Source: Eurosta solidaginis
Taxonomy: Eukaryota > Arthropoda > Insecta > Diptera > Tephritidae
Length of the DNA: 64,000 nucleotides
Direction of reading: 5' to 3'
Assembly (NCBI RefSeq): GCF_040869045.1
Contig: NC_090319.1
Location: forward strand, 357,261,739 to 357,325,738
Shown here: one piece after another, positions 8,986 to 21,172 of the stretch
How positions within the stretch are numbered: the stretch's first letter is position 1
Layout of the letters: every line of letters starts with the position of its first letter
Notes under the pieces: generated by a model
Seen by the model: only the letters and a program-made list of their open reading frames with translations
Told to the model about the DNA's origin: nothing
Databases searched by the model: none
Program-made: the position numbers and the translations under genes

Positions 8986-11070
8986 TGTTGTTGTTGGTGT
9001 TGTAGTTTTGTGTCCATTCAATTGGTGCGATCACTCACAAAACGTCAAATAGCCTAACAGGAGTAAAAAAAACTATCAGTTTCAACAGGGGAGGCCCATA
9101 GAGAAGTTGGTGTTATAGGCGTAGGTTCCACATTACAATTGAAAAGCTGGTCGGAGTCATGTGTGGGCACATAGCATGTAGGGTATACATACATTATGTA
9201 TGTCGGGGTTGATTCTGGACATATGTATAAGAGTTTAACCTGTTACAGTATCCAGAACGAAGTTGGGACAGATTAGCAAGGATAAAATAATGTATATTGA
9301 TAACGGAGTTCATCGAGCACGTCTTGGCAAAGGCGATTAAGGATACTGTGTGGGTTTTGCCTGGGGTTTCCTTACGGTCGCCTTAATCAAACGGATATGT
9401 AGGCAGGTGCCGGATCCCATCATAGTGCTTACCCTTATCTTTCCTTAAAGCGAGGCTGGATCAAGCAGTTGTTTGCTAGGGTGTCCAGGTTTGTGACAAT
9501 TAAGCAAAAACTTTTCAGTATTTCGTTAGGCTCTTTAACGTTGGGCTCTTCTGCCTCACTAAACGACTTGAGGATTTTGTTGCGGCTTTGTACTTTAGAC
9601 ACAATTTCAGTGGCATGCACATTGAAGGTGAAAGTGTTATCGAACGTTACCCCCGGTGATAGTACCGGGTCACGCGAGGTGGAGAGTTTTTATTGTAGAA
9701 ACTAATTTACCCTTAACGTGCAGTCGTTGGCGTAGGAAAGGATAGTAAAGGAAGTAAAGTAACTCCTTCTGGTGGGGAAGGGAGCTTTGATATGTAGAAA
9801 TTAAACTGAAACGGGGATAGGACACCACTCAGTGGTACCCTCTGTTTAGTTTTCCTAGGCTTTGAGGTTTCATTCCTTAATCTAACCGACGGTTGCCGAC
9901 CAATCAGATAATTTTCGGCCCATCTGTTTAGACAAGGAAAAAGGGGTGTACCTTCTTTGTCTTGGAGTAGCGTGCTGTGGTTGACTGTGTCAAAAGCGTT
10001 TAACAGGTCAAAATGCCACGAGCATCGTCCTATAATGGGTGTTTTCCTTGTTTAATCCGTATTTTATGCTATGTATCTTGCGAAAGCCACGTTGATGGGT
10101 TGCTAGCCGAAGATTCGCAGTGAAATGAGGGAGCAGGTCGCGTTCCAATGCCTTCGCATCTGTCGAAAGGAGTGATGTCGATATGAGTCCCCTTCGCTAA
10201 CTGGATTTCCAGGCTTTTCGTGGATGAATAAGGACTTCAAAGAAAGGTTGAAAACGTGCTTCACAGCGGATTAGGGGGTTAGAATATACCCGCGGTAGAT
10301 ATGCATGTCGTAAGAGGCGACTAAAATACCAGATTCGAGGGGCTATGTAGCGCAACCCTTCAGGTTGCCAGCGCAATATACAGCTTCTCCAAGCCCAATT
10401 GTCAACCTCACCTATCGTTCCCGAGATGGTCGGGCTAGCACCTTAATGGTGCTGTGTTACCGGAGCGTACCGGATCTGTATCCGGCAAAGGACCATCACA
10501 TCGATAATACTCCCCAAAGCCTTCGGGGAGCAACTTTATCGCTACAATATTTCCTACTCGAACCCACAATAGGTCAAATAGCCTAAAAACAAAATAGTAA
10601 AATTTATTAAAATTGACCGGAATAACCCAAACAACAGGTAACTTTCACTCTGGGCCCCAAGATGTTTTATCATTGACATGGCTATTCCGTCTGCGCCTAT
10701 TGATTTAGAGGGCTTGACCTTTTTAATGGCTTCTTCAACCTCTGTAGGGGTGCTGTGGTGGCACGTCATGTTTGTGTTTATGTGCCCGTCTGTTTGCACG
10801 AAGTCTGGCCTTGTCTACAGCCGGATGCATTACAAAAGCGCTGGCTCATTTCTTCGAGTCTGACAGAGTTTTATCGCCAAGGGCAATGGATGTTTCATCG
10901 TTGTTTTTTGTCGGGTTAGACAAGGATTTGACCGTTGAGCACAGTGTACCGACACCTTCAGTAGGGCTGCAGTTCTTTAGATGGTCTTCCCATTTGACAC
11001 GTTTGTGTTCATTTATTATACGCTTAATATACAGGTTGACATTCATAGTATACATAGACTCTGGCTAGGT
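8986..11070 (-). mobile_element. Jockey LINE (-), endonuclease deleted, RT mutated
   Basis: Reading from 11070 down: a short lead (LARVYV), then immediately the post-endonuclease segment (INEHKRVKWEDHLKNCSPTE), the RT start (TEVEEAIKKVKPSKSIGADG), the RT core with DLLNAFDTVNHSTLLQD, the thumb region (VSKVQSRNKILKSF), the zinc knuckle, and the 3' tail (GTT-rich at 8985-9005). The endonuclease domain expected between LARVYV and INEHKR is absent. The catalytic box reads YAND instead of YADD at about 9716-9735. A CAA-SINE interrupts it at 10262-10552. Several frameshifts; non-functional. Confidence 0.75.
10262..10552 (+). mobile_element. CAA-SINE copy 2 (internally deleted)
   Basis: Starts like copy 1 ('gcggattagggggttagaat') and ends '...tatcgctacaat', but lacks about 120 bp of the middle: it jumps from 'cacctatc' to 'gttcccgagatggtcgggct'. 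It lies inside the Jockey (-) RT region and is therefore younger than that Jockey. Confidence 0.75.
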
Positions 11071-11460
11071 TCTCAGGTTGAGATGCTGTGGGTTAGAAGT
11101 GGGTGGACACGCCTTGAAGGTACTTGTGTTTTGCAGCACGGTGCAACGAATGCGGCGGTCGGACGGTTGCCATTCCTAAGCCTGGAACATCTATAAAGGT
11201 GGCAGCGACCAAGGCATGAATTGCATTGGACTGATGTCGCAATCATATATGTTCCTAGCTGGGGGCCTAGGAGTTGTGCATCCCTATTGCGGGAGTGCGT
11301 GTGTGCGAATGGCAGATATTTTCGTAGTGCTTGCGGAATATTTAACAGAAACTTTTTGTTCAGAATTTTATTTCTCTCATGTATGGGGAGTATTCCCGCC
11401 TCACTGCGGATATGATGTGTACTTAAGGTACAACGACTGCATGCTCGCCAAAATGTAGTA
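11071..11460 (-). mobile_element. Probable Jockey ORF2 5' cysteine-rich leader (-)
   Basis: The reverse complement of about 11080-11245 reads VQCNSCLGRCHLYRCSRLRN then basic/proline-type sequence ending NLARVYV-like, a cysteine-rich segment I recall at the start of ORF2 in such Jockey elements. Beyond 11245 similarity is unclear. Confidence 0.4.
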
Positions 11461-11748
11461 TGGTCGGTAGCGTAAAGCCGCTACGTGCACATTGCTAATA
11501 TTTAAATGGTAATTTTCTACCTTTATGACCTTTCTTAATCTGTCATTATGGCCATTCAGGAAATCTCTGTTTGGCCCAAGCGATTTTTAACTAGAATGGG
11601 ACGAAAATATAGGACTAGGCCTAGGGCTATTAAAAATATTCCAATAATAAAATAATCGATTATTCGATCTTAGATTTTTGTAGGTTTATTAATCGAATTT
11701 CACTGTGCGGGCAGTTCAATTATTCCGTTTATTCGAATAATTGCAACT

Positions 11749-12740
11749 CAAACAAGTAAGGAAGGCTAAGTTCGGGTGTAACCGAACATTACATACTCAG
11801 CTGAGAGCTTTGGAGACAAAATAAGGGAAAATCGCCATGTAGGAAAATGAACCTAGGGTGATTCTAGAATGTGTTTGTACGATATGGCTACCAAATGAAA
11901 GGTGGTAATGAGTATTTTAAAAGGGAGTGGGCCTTAGTTCTACAGGTGGACGCCTTTTCGAGATATCTCCATAAAGGTGGGCCAGGGGTGACTCTGAAAT
12001 GTGTTTGTACGATTTGGGTATCAAATGAAAGGTGGTAGTATTTTAAAAGAGAGTGGGCCTTAGTTCTATAGGTGGACGCCTTTTAGAGATATTCCCATAA
12101 AGGTGGATAAGGGGTGACTCTATAATGTGTTTGTACGATATGGGTATCAAATTAAAGGTATTAAGGGGGATTTTAGAAGGGAGTGGCCCTCAGTTGTACA
12201 TGTAAAGACGTTTTCGAGATATCGACCAAAATGCGGACCAGGGTGACCTGGAACATCATCTGTCGGGTACCGCTAATTTATTTATATATTTCTGCCATGT
12301 TTCCAAGGGCTTTTGATTTCGCCCTGCAGAGCTTTTTCATTTTCTTCTACTTAATAAAAGGCCAACCCACCTACCAAGTTTCATCGCTTTATCCGTCTTT
12401 GGTAATTAATTATCGCACTTTTTCGATTGTTCGAAATTTTCGATATCGAAAAAGTGGGCGTGGTTATATTCCGATTTCGTTCATTTTAAATAGCAATCTG
12501 AGGTGAGTGCCCAGAAACCTACATACCAAATTGCATCAAGATACCTCAAAATTTACTCAAGTTATCGTGTTCACGGGCGGACGGATGGACGGACACGGCT
12601 AAATTAATTTCTTTTTCGCCCAGATCATTTTGATATATAGAAGTCTATATCTATCTCGATTAGTTTATGTCGTTACAGGGTACCGTTATGCGAGCAAAAT
12701 TAATATACTCTGTGAGATATGCTCAGCTGAGTATAAAAAT
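11749..12740 (+). repeat. T130 element, copy 1
   Basis: Starts CAAGTAAGGAAGGCTAAG, followed by the hairpin GTTCGG-GTGTAA-CCGAAC and ACATACTCAGCTGAG; ends GCTCAGCTGAGTATAAAAA. Between lie three tandem units of about 130 bp (GTGTTTGTAC at 11871, 12001, 12126), a 'tcgatatcgaaaaagtgggc' block and a GGACGGAC-rich block. No coding potential. Other copies: 15765 (fragment), 19380-20711 (-), 39363-41337 (-), 45153-47738, 58183-58576 and 60125-61829. Confidence 0.85.
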
Positions 12741-13139
12741 TACGTATAGGTACGCCGTGCATATACAAAATAAAGTGCACACATTTTTCCTAAGAGAGCT
12801 AACTGCGTAGGAAATTTTTAGTATACGCAATATAAACTAAATAATAATGTGGAAAAGTACAGCTGTTATCCTCTTTCATTTCAGCAACTGATTTTTCGAA
12901 TTACTCTCTTCCGTTAATGTTAACGTCAAACAAAAGCAAAAAAGTGCTCTTACTGGGTATGTGAAATAGTTTCAGAACAATAGCACGTTTAAAGATTTGT
13001 CTAAGATTCGAGTTTTTTTACTGTTACATGAATTTAATTTATTAGATCTGCATTTTGTTGAATACATTTAAAAATTTTATTATTCATACAATTTACTAAA
13101 TTTAAAAGTTAATTATTCTCCAATTGCTCCCATTTATCA
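12741..13139. other. No feature recognised
   Basis: AT-rich DNA between a T130 copy and a Tc1-like remnant. I see no gene, and I could not identify the Tc1 terminal repeats here. Confidence 0.5.
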
Positions 13140-13640
13140 AAATGGCACACTTCAGTCCGTTTGTGGAGCTATATTGGTGGTTTTCGGGATAGACTCTACG
13201 GGTAAATAATTCCCATATATTCTCCATGGGATTAAGGTCGGGCGAACATCCAAAACATTAACGCTATTGTCAGAAAAAAAATTTTTTTGTCTCGCGACTA
13301 ACATGTAGGGGTGCATTGTTCTTCTGAAAAGTCCATCGTTTTTAACTATTTGCTCGTAAAAAGGGATGTGAACTTTTCATTTCATCATTGAGCTCACAAA
13401 CTGCAGCTCTAGTACGGCGTCGCTTGCAAATTGTCCCCAAACCATCAACGACCCACCTAAAAAATGTATCTTTGAAAAAATTCAGGGCTCCTTCTCCAAA
13501 TCTCTCCAATTGCCTCTATTACCGTCCGGGCCATCTAAGTTCAATTTTTTCTCATCTGAAAATATAGCCTACAACAAAAGGCGAGACATAAATATGGGTT
13601 TAAAAAAGCAATTAAACATCCCTACTTGGGACCAGTATAT
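13140..13640 (-). pseudogene. Tc1-like transposase remnant
   Basis: The reverse complement carries the central and carboxyl Tc1-family DDE transposase motifs in order: IFSDEKKLNLDGPDGNRGNW (second catalytic region), SLMVWGQFAS, DVRPT in place of SPDLNP-type sequence, PMENIWELFTRRVY, and a terminal ENHQYSSTNGLKCAIL. Stops and shifts break it. The amino-terminal DNA-binding part is not clear. Confidence 0.75.
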
Positions 13641-13983
13641 TTTCATATGTTTCCCCCGGGCCCGGTGTTTCTGGGGGAGCCCTCGATTTAGATGAACTAA
13701 GACAATTAATTTTTTTTTAATTCAGGATAGTCTTTAGAAGTTCCATGTTCAAATTTTAATCCGAATTTCAAAAGCAACGAAAATTGATGATCATTTTTTG
13801 GCTGGGCCGTCGAACAGTGAGAAGACAATAAAAACATCAAACAAAAATGTATGTTTACATGAATCCGAAATCGTAAAGTTTTCGTGGTGACACTGATGAA
13901 GGTTCATCTTCAAAAAGTCTTCCAACAATACCACCAACTCTGTATAAAATCGAGATTATTTAAACGACTTCGATATCGGTATC

Positions 13984-15748
13984 GTGAATAATGAGTTTTT
14001 GCGATCTGAAGAAGTCAACGAAATAAATCGTATAGGCCATCAAAAGTGTTCTGTTATTTTTCCACGTGATCATCATGACGACGCATTTCCTAACTCGTTG
14101 TTAAACAGAATCTTGCCAAATGGAGAGAAAGTGGAGCGCGACTGGTTGGTGTGGAGTGCCAGTAGCAATGCTTTTTATTGCCTACCATGTCATCTGTTAA
14201 GCAACAATACTTTAAATCGACCTAAAATTTGTTGTGCGGATATTCGAAATCCCAGGCATGGAAGAAGCTATACGATAACACACAACAGCAGTATAAACGT
14301 TTACGTGTTCACTATCTTTCCCCAGACATTCAGAACGAGTTTATAGAAATTTGCGCAAAACACGTGAGGGAAACTATATTAGATCAAGGCAAAAAAGCCA
14401 AGTATTTTGCTATTATCGTTGATGCTAATCACGTTACAGACTACGTTCATTTTGCGCTACCTACATTCCAATTCGTAAACACAAATTTTACAATTCAAAA
14501 ACGGGTTTTGGCTTTCGTGGATTGTAACCAAAAAAACTGGTAAGGAAATCGCGGATTTAATTTGCCATACTCTAGGTAAATATGAAATCCCATTAAAAGA
14601 TTGTCGTGAACAAGGGTACGATAACGGCGCCAATATGAAAGGAGCTTACAACGGAGCACTACGTCACATTCTCGACAAAAATTTGAATGCTTGTGCAACC
14701 CATAGTCTCAATTTATGTGGTACGGCTGCAATTACTTTCTTCGGAATTGTACAAAAATGTTTTACTATTTTCAGCAGCAGGCCACAACGATGGGACATGC
14801 TCAAAAAAATGTACCAAGCTCTTTTCACAGTCTTTCAGACACTAGGTGGTCGGCTAGAATTGAGGCAATCAGACCATTCGCAAATCATGTTCCAGGATTA
14901 ACACAAGCACTAAACGCATTACTTAAGCTAAATTTGACTGCACAAGCATACGGAGATATTACCGGCATTCTCAAATACATCAACAAGTTCAAATGTATCT
15001 TGCTGTCCTCAATTTGGTTCAAAATACTGACAACCATTAATGAAAGAAACGTCATACTCCAAGCTAGAGACGCCGCCATAGATGTTGAGGTCCGACATCT
15101 AGATGGCTTATTAGCTGACTTGAAGTTGATCGGGAACCAATGGGAAACAATTTTAAACGAAACAAAACAGTTGCTATTCAATTGAACATCTCGCCAAAGT
15201 TTCCGGACATTCGAAAGAGAAAACCCAAAAGACGTTTTGAAGATAATGGAAATGAGATGATTACGGATGATACAGAGTCTGATTTTAAAAACAATACATT
15301 TTTGGTGATCGTTGATTCGGTAATCACTGGCATTACTGAACGATTTGCAGCTATGATAAATTTGAACAAGACGTTTTCCTTTTTGTGGCAATTTGATGAC
15401 ATGGATGAAACTACGGTTCGGGTGAGCGCAGCAAAATTGGTCCAAAAATACAAGTCGGACGTTTCTCAAAACTTAGAATGCGAAATAATTCACTCGAAAC
15501 ACATTTACGAAGCAAATTTTGATAAAGGCATGTCACCATTGGAATTGCTAAATGCCATCTATGTTCAAAATCTGTATAGAATTTTCGCCAACATTCGTGT
15601 TATTTTACGTATCTTTTGCTCTATACCTGTCACTGTTGTAGCTATTGCCGAACGTTCTTTGAGCGTCCTTGCAAGAATCAAAAAGTTTCATAGCGAGTTT
15701 CAGGACTTGTCACACTTCGTGTTCAATCCGTTTAGGCAAGACAGTTAA
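13984..15748 (+). pseudogene. hAT-superfamily (ZMYM1-like) transposase remnant
   Basis: Fragments in three frames give a TTF-type zinc-finger start (SVIFPRDHHDDAFPNSLLN ... NGEKVERDWLVWS ... FYCLPCHLLSN), a DUF4371-like core (KYFAIIVDANHVTD; GYDNGANMKGAYNGALRHIL; ACATHSLNLCG; SLSDTRWSARIEA), and the hAT dimerisation end (IPVTVVAIAERSLSVLARIK) near 15625-15690. Order and spacing match ZMYM1-type hAT proteins. Frameshifts near 14345, 14545 and 14830 and a stop near 15185 disable it. Terminal inverted repeats were not found. Confidence 0.8.
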
Positions 15749-15764
15749 ATTTTGATATTATTAT

Positions 15765-15825
15765 AAACAAGTAAAAGTGTATAAGTTCGGGTGTAACCGA
15801 ACATTATATACCCAGCGTGAGCTTC
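15765..15825 (+). repeat. T130 5'-end fragment
   Basis: Contains only the T130 start: ACAAGTAA, the GTTCGGGTGTAACCGAAC hairpin and ACATTATATACCCAG, then unrelated sequence. Confidence 0.65.
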
Positions 15826-16224
15826 AATTGTACATTTAATTTCAAATAAATTACTTTTCTACATAACACGTGGCACCGCCCGTTAAAAAAATTTCTCCCC
15901 ATTTCCTCTTACAATAAAACTTGCTAAGTGAAATATCATTGATTCAAAACTATTTTTTGCTAAGTTATAGCTTATTATTGTTCAAAAATCATTTAGTTGA
16001 TGTTGCAACATTTTTCTTTTTACGTAATCCATCAATAATGATTAATGACTGAGACGTCATTAATTCAAATTAATCAAATATTTTAGTGGATTTTTTATAG
16101 GGTGCCCGTAAATTGTTTAGTCCCGTGCTCGGATTTTCTCTCTACGGCCCTACCCACGTGCCCTTTGCCCAGCACCAAAACTAGAAGGCGTTATATCTGT
16201 ACGCTCCACTTGACTTATCCTTAT

Positions 16225-17412
<1,188 letters not shown>

Positions 17413-17938
17413 GAGCTCGGTGGGGCGCTTGAGGCACCATCCTTGGTTGGTGTTGATCAATAGTGGAAGTACTTGGTCTTACAAGTGTTATGAGCGTATC
17501 ATTGGTAGCTATTGAGTCGTTCCTTTCACTTGCTATTGTCTTTTTACGTTTACGTACCTTACCGCCATTTATGATATTCTTTGTGTGGTGGCCCTTTGTT
17601 AAGCTAGCACGTCTAGCATTACGTTGTAATTTTAAGCAACCCGATAATCCTCTACCAGTCACATTTATAAGCAGCCCGTTAGTGATATGCGCACGCAGTT
17701 GCTTGATCAATGCGTAGCATCTTGACGTTATCTCGATATGATATTTCTCGTTGATATATTTCTTTAGTTTTTGCAATGAGAATCCCCGTGAGCTATTGAG
17801 TTCGTGAACTGCTTCATCTACCATCACTTGAGTTGTGGGCAATTTACGTGTATTTAAGCGTATATTGTAAACGTGGGAGGATCCACTAGCGTGGAATGTG
17901 CATTGGGTAGAGTTGAGTCCAATTGCATTGTTAAACAA
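17413..17938 (-). pseudogene. Linker-histone H1-like sequence, copy 1 (fused to actin start)
   Basis: An H15-type globular domain ([16 protein letters not shown], then [20 protein letters not shown] and [14 protein letters not shown]) followed by a basic stretch (KVRKRKK). It is paralogous to the plus-strand copy at 21131-21754. The frame stays open through the actin insertion, so one ORF (17938-17213) joins the H1-like domain to about 60 actin residues before stopping. One codon is missing in the globular domain (IKQLRAHI versus IKEQLRLQI), and the position matching the likely start codon of copy 2 is GTG here. The carboxyl end probably resumes below 16225 ('aacgccttctagttttggtg' matches copy 2). 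Not a normal H1; probably non-functional, but the open frame is notable. Confidence 0.8.
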
Positions 17939-18469
17939 AACAAGTTAACGAAGTAGAGGAGCAAAATAAAACACTAAAAAAGTAAAATAACTAAAAAAGT
18001 AAAAACAAAAAATAACAGCATATTATAAAGAAGAAGAAGTAAGATTTACAGATGCATAACGAAAGAAAGAACTTTGGTTGGGACAAATTTAAAAAGGGGA
18101 ACGAAATTTAACTCATTTTGGGGAATAATGATAAAAAGCAAAAGCAAAAAGTTATTATTATAAACACAAATATTCATTAAATATTTTATTACAAAACAAA
18201 ATTTGTAATGGTAACATTATATCAAAATCCGGCAACCAATTAGCCGTTGTGTTTTTATGAAAGTGGCAACGCACAGATAAGAAGTCTTTGAACAAACTTA
18301 TAGTACATATAGTCATAGAGTTTATTCTTAATTTGCACTTAAAGGTTGAACTGGCAACAAAATCTCCATCGCCTATATGTATAAAAGCTTGAAGAGTTTA
18401 AGCTTTGGTACCTAAGGTGATATTAAACAAATTAATGAATACTCGCCGCTATTTGTAGACTCTGTAGAC
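17939..18469. other. No gene recognised
   Basis: AT-rich sequence upstream of H1-like copy 1. It could contain its promoter; I see no clear core motif. Confidence 0.5.
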
Positions 18470-18857
18470 TCATGACGGGTATTCGGACTGGACACTGTCT
18501 TGTGGCGTCACATGCCTTTAAATTAGGCTTGGTCAGTGATAGCAGATATAGGAAGTGCTGGTTGGAGGAGGAAACGATCGGGCACGTTTTTTGTTCGTAC
18601 TCTGCGCTTGCCAGGCTAAAACTCTAGCTATTGGGAGTGATACAGATGTCAGATCTAAAAGCAGCAAGTAGCTTAAGTCCTAGAAAGCTTATAGTATTTG
18701 CCAGGAGGACAGAGTTATTTTATAACATTGGTCCTGGATTTTGATAGGAGTTTTCAGTTTGGTCTTGGTCGTTAAAACAAACTTCTTGTAATACTACGGA
18801 CTCATTCAGTCTATGCGAGGTCCTCATGGACCGGCCAGTTCAACCTTACCTAACCTG
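18470..18857 (+). mobile_element. LINE ORF2 carboxyl end and 3' UTR
   Basis: The frame reads GIRTGHCLVASHAFKLGLVS then a C-x2-C ... H-x3-C type knuckle (CRKCW-like, EEETIGHVFCSYSALARL), as in RNase H LINEs, followed by a 3' UTR with 'gaggtcctcatggaccggcc' and a CCTTACCTAACCT tail. Same family as the fragment at 3298-3412. Confidence 0.7.
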
Positions 18858-18917
18858 GCGCTATTTACCTCCGAGGTGATTGTGGCTGAACTTGACTGCT
18901 ATTTTCGTCTTGCTCCT

Positions 18918-19167
18918 CTTAATTTTCGGTACAAATTTGCGGGACGGGACCTACATTTTTTTTCCGAATCCCAACAGTAGCTGAATTTTCATTGAGACGA
19001 TTTCCATGACAGCAGTACAATCGGGGAGTTTGCTTAATCACTGCCGAGGGCCGACTGTGCTTAAAAAATCCTTCTTCTAATAAAAAAATTTTTTTTCTAA
19101 AATTTTGATATTGCTTTTCCCGGGGCGTGAACCCACAGGATCTTCCGTGTCCAGCGTTAATGAACCG
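18918..19167 (-). mobile_element. tS1 tRNA-derived SINE, decayed
   Basis: Contains the tS1 minus-strand landmarks in order: 'gcgggacgggacctac', 'tttccatgacagcag', 'cactgccgagggccgac', 'ctaaaattttgatattgctt' and 'cgtgaaccca' (B-box region). Confidence 0.65.
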
Positions 19168-21172
19168 TTCGCACCCAGTTTTCTGAAAAATAGCATTGTT
19201 ACTATGTGCAAGAAAAACTTAAAATTTTGTTGTACTTTACAATAATTTTCCGAAATAAAAATAAAACTTATAACTGTTACCTTAGCTGAAGTAAACCCTA
19301 CATTTTAGTAAGTTTTTCGCCCCTTTAAACCTGTACATCTTACTTACTTACACTTCTCCTTACACTGCTTTTATTTTTATACTCAGCTGAGAAGAGCTCA
19401 CAGAGTATATTAATTTCGTTCGTATAACGGTACCCCGTAACGGCGTGAACTAATTGAGATAGATATAGACTTCTATATATCAAAATGATCTGGGCGAAAA
19501 GAGAAATTCATTTAGCCATGTCCGTCCATCCGTCCGTCCGCCCGTCTGACCTTAAACACGATAACTTGAGTAAATTTTGAGGTATATTAATGAAATTTGG
19601 TACGAAAGTTCTTGGGCATTCATCTCAGACCGTTATTTAAAATGAAAGAAATCGGACTATAACCACGCCCACTTTTTCGATATCGAAAATTTCGAAAAAC
19701 CGAAAAAGTGCGATAATTCATTAACAAAGACGGATAAAGCGATGAAACTTGGTAGGTGGGTTGACCTTATTACGTAAAATAGAAAATTAGTAAAAATTCG
19801 GACAATGGGCGTGGCACCGCCCACTTTTGAAAGAAGGTAATTTAAAAGCTTGGCAAGCTGTAATTTGGCAGTCGTTGAGGGTATCATGATGAAATTTGGC
19901 AGGAACGTTACTCCTATTATTTACTATATGTGTGCTAAATAAAAATTAGAAAAATTAGTTCACGTATTTATCCGAACTCACTTTATCTTGGTATTAATAA
20001 TGGGCGAAATCTGACTATGACCACCCACTTTTTCTATATCGAAAAATGAAAAAAACATGGTAATTGGATTGGTTTTTTGACGCAAAATATAACTTTAGAA
20101 AAAACTTTGTAAAATGGGCGAAATCAAAAGCCCTTGGAATCATGGCAGGAATACTGTTCGTGGTATTACATATATAAATAGCTTAGCCGTACCAGAAAAA
20201 TGATATTCTTGGTCACCCTGATCCACATTTTGGTCGATATCTCGAAAACGTCTTCACATATACAACTAAGGGCCACTCCATTTTAAAACCCTCATTAACA
20301 CCTTTCACTTGACACTCATATCGTCAAAAACACATTCTACAGTCACCCCTGGTCCACTTTTATGGCAATATCTCGAAGAGGCGTCCACTTTTAGAGCTAA
20401 TGCCCACTCCCTTTTAAAATACTCATTACCACCTTTCATCTGATACCCATATCGTACAAACATATTCTGGAGTCACCCCGGTCTACCTTTATGGCGATAT
20501 ATCGAAAAGGCGTCCATGTACAGAACTAAAGCCCACTCCATTTTAAAATACTCTTTAATACCTTCCATTTGATACCCATGTCATACAAACACATTCCAGG
20601 GTTACCCTAGGTTCATTTTCCTATATGGTGATTTTCCCTTATTTTGTCTCCAAAACTCTCAGCTGAGTATGTATTGTTCGGTTACACCCGAACTTAGCCT
20701 TCCTTACTTGTTTGCTTTTACTTTTGAATATATTTTGCAAATCTGTTGTTTTATTATGTTCATTCTAAATCAATTGATATCCTTAAAACGTACTGCGAAT
20801 CAATTATACCCAATGCACACTCCACTCCACCCAGTTTTCTGAAAAATACCACTGTTATTCTGTGCAAGAAAAACTTAAAGTTTTGTTGTACTGTGCAATA
20901 ATTTTCCGAAATAAAATTAAAACTTATAACTGTTACGTTCCCTGAACAAAACCCTATATTTTAGTAATGTTTTTTCGCTTCTTTGAACCTGTGCATCTTA
21001 CTTACTTACTCTTCTCCTTACACTGCTTTTATCTTTTGCTTTTACTTTTGACATTATTTTGCTAATCTGGTGTTTTATTTTGTTCATCTACTTGGTTAAA
21101 ATTTTTTGTTAAATCATTGTTATCCTTAAAATGTACTGGGAATCAATTATACCCAATGCACACTCCACGTTA
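19168..21172 (+). repeat. Tandem duplication upstream of H1-like copy 2, split by T130
   Basis: A unit of about 340 bp starting CACCCAGTTTTCTGAAAAAT and ending 'cccaatgcacactccac' occurs twice: once at 19168-19380 plus 20712-20832, and again at 20833-21172. The first unit is interrupted by the T130 copy at 19380-20711. The second, uninterrupted unit provides the empty site ('cactgcttttatcttttgct'). The duplicated unit directly precedes the H1-like ORF and may hold its promoter. Confidence 0.75.
19380..20711 (-). repeat. T130 element, copy 2
   Basis: Minus-strand T130: begins TATACTCAGCTGAG and ends with the GTTCGGTTACACCCGAAC hairpin and CTTAGCCTTCCTTACTTG. It contains several degenerate 130-bp units and the 'gtgggcgtggc' blocks. 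Insertion in a duplicated host segment lets both ends be read against an empty site. Confidence 0.8.

Noticed and set aside
14229..15185. Separate host genes for each hAT frame
   Set aside because: The frames join into one transposase by small frameshifts, so it is one decayed gene.
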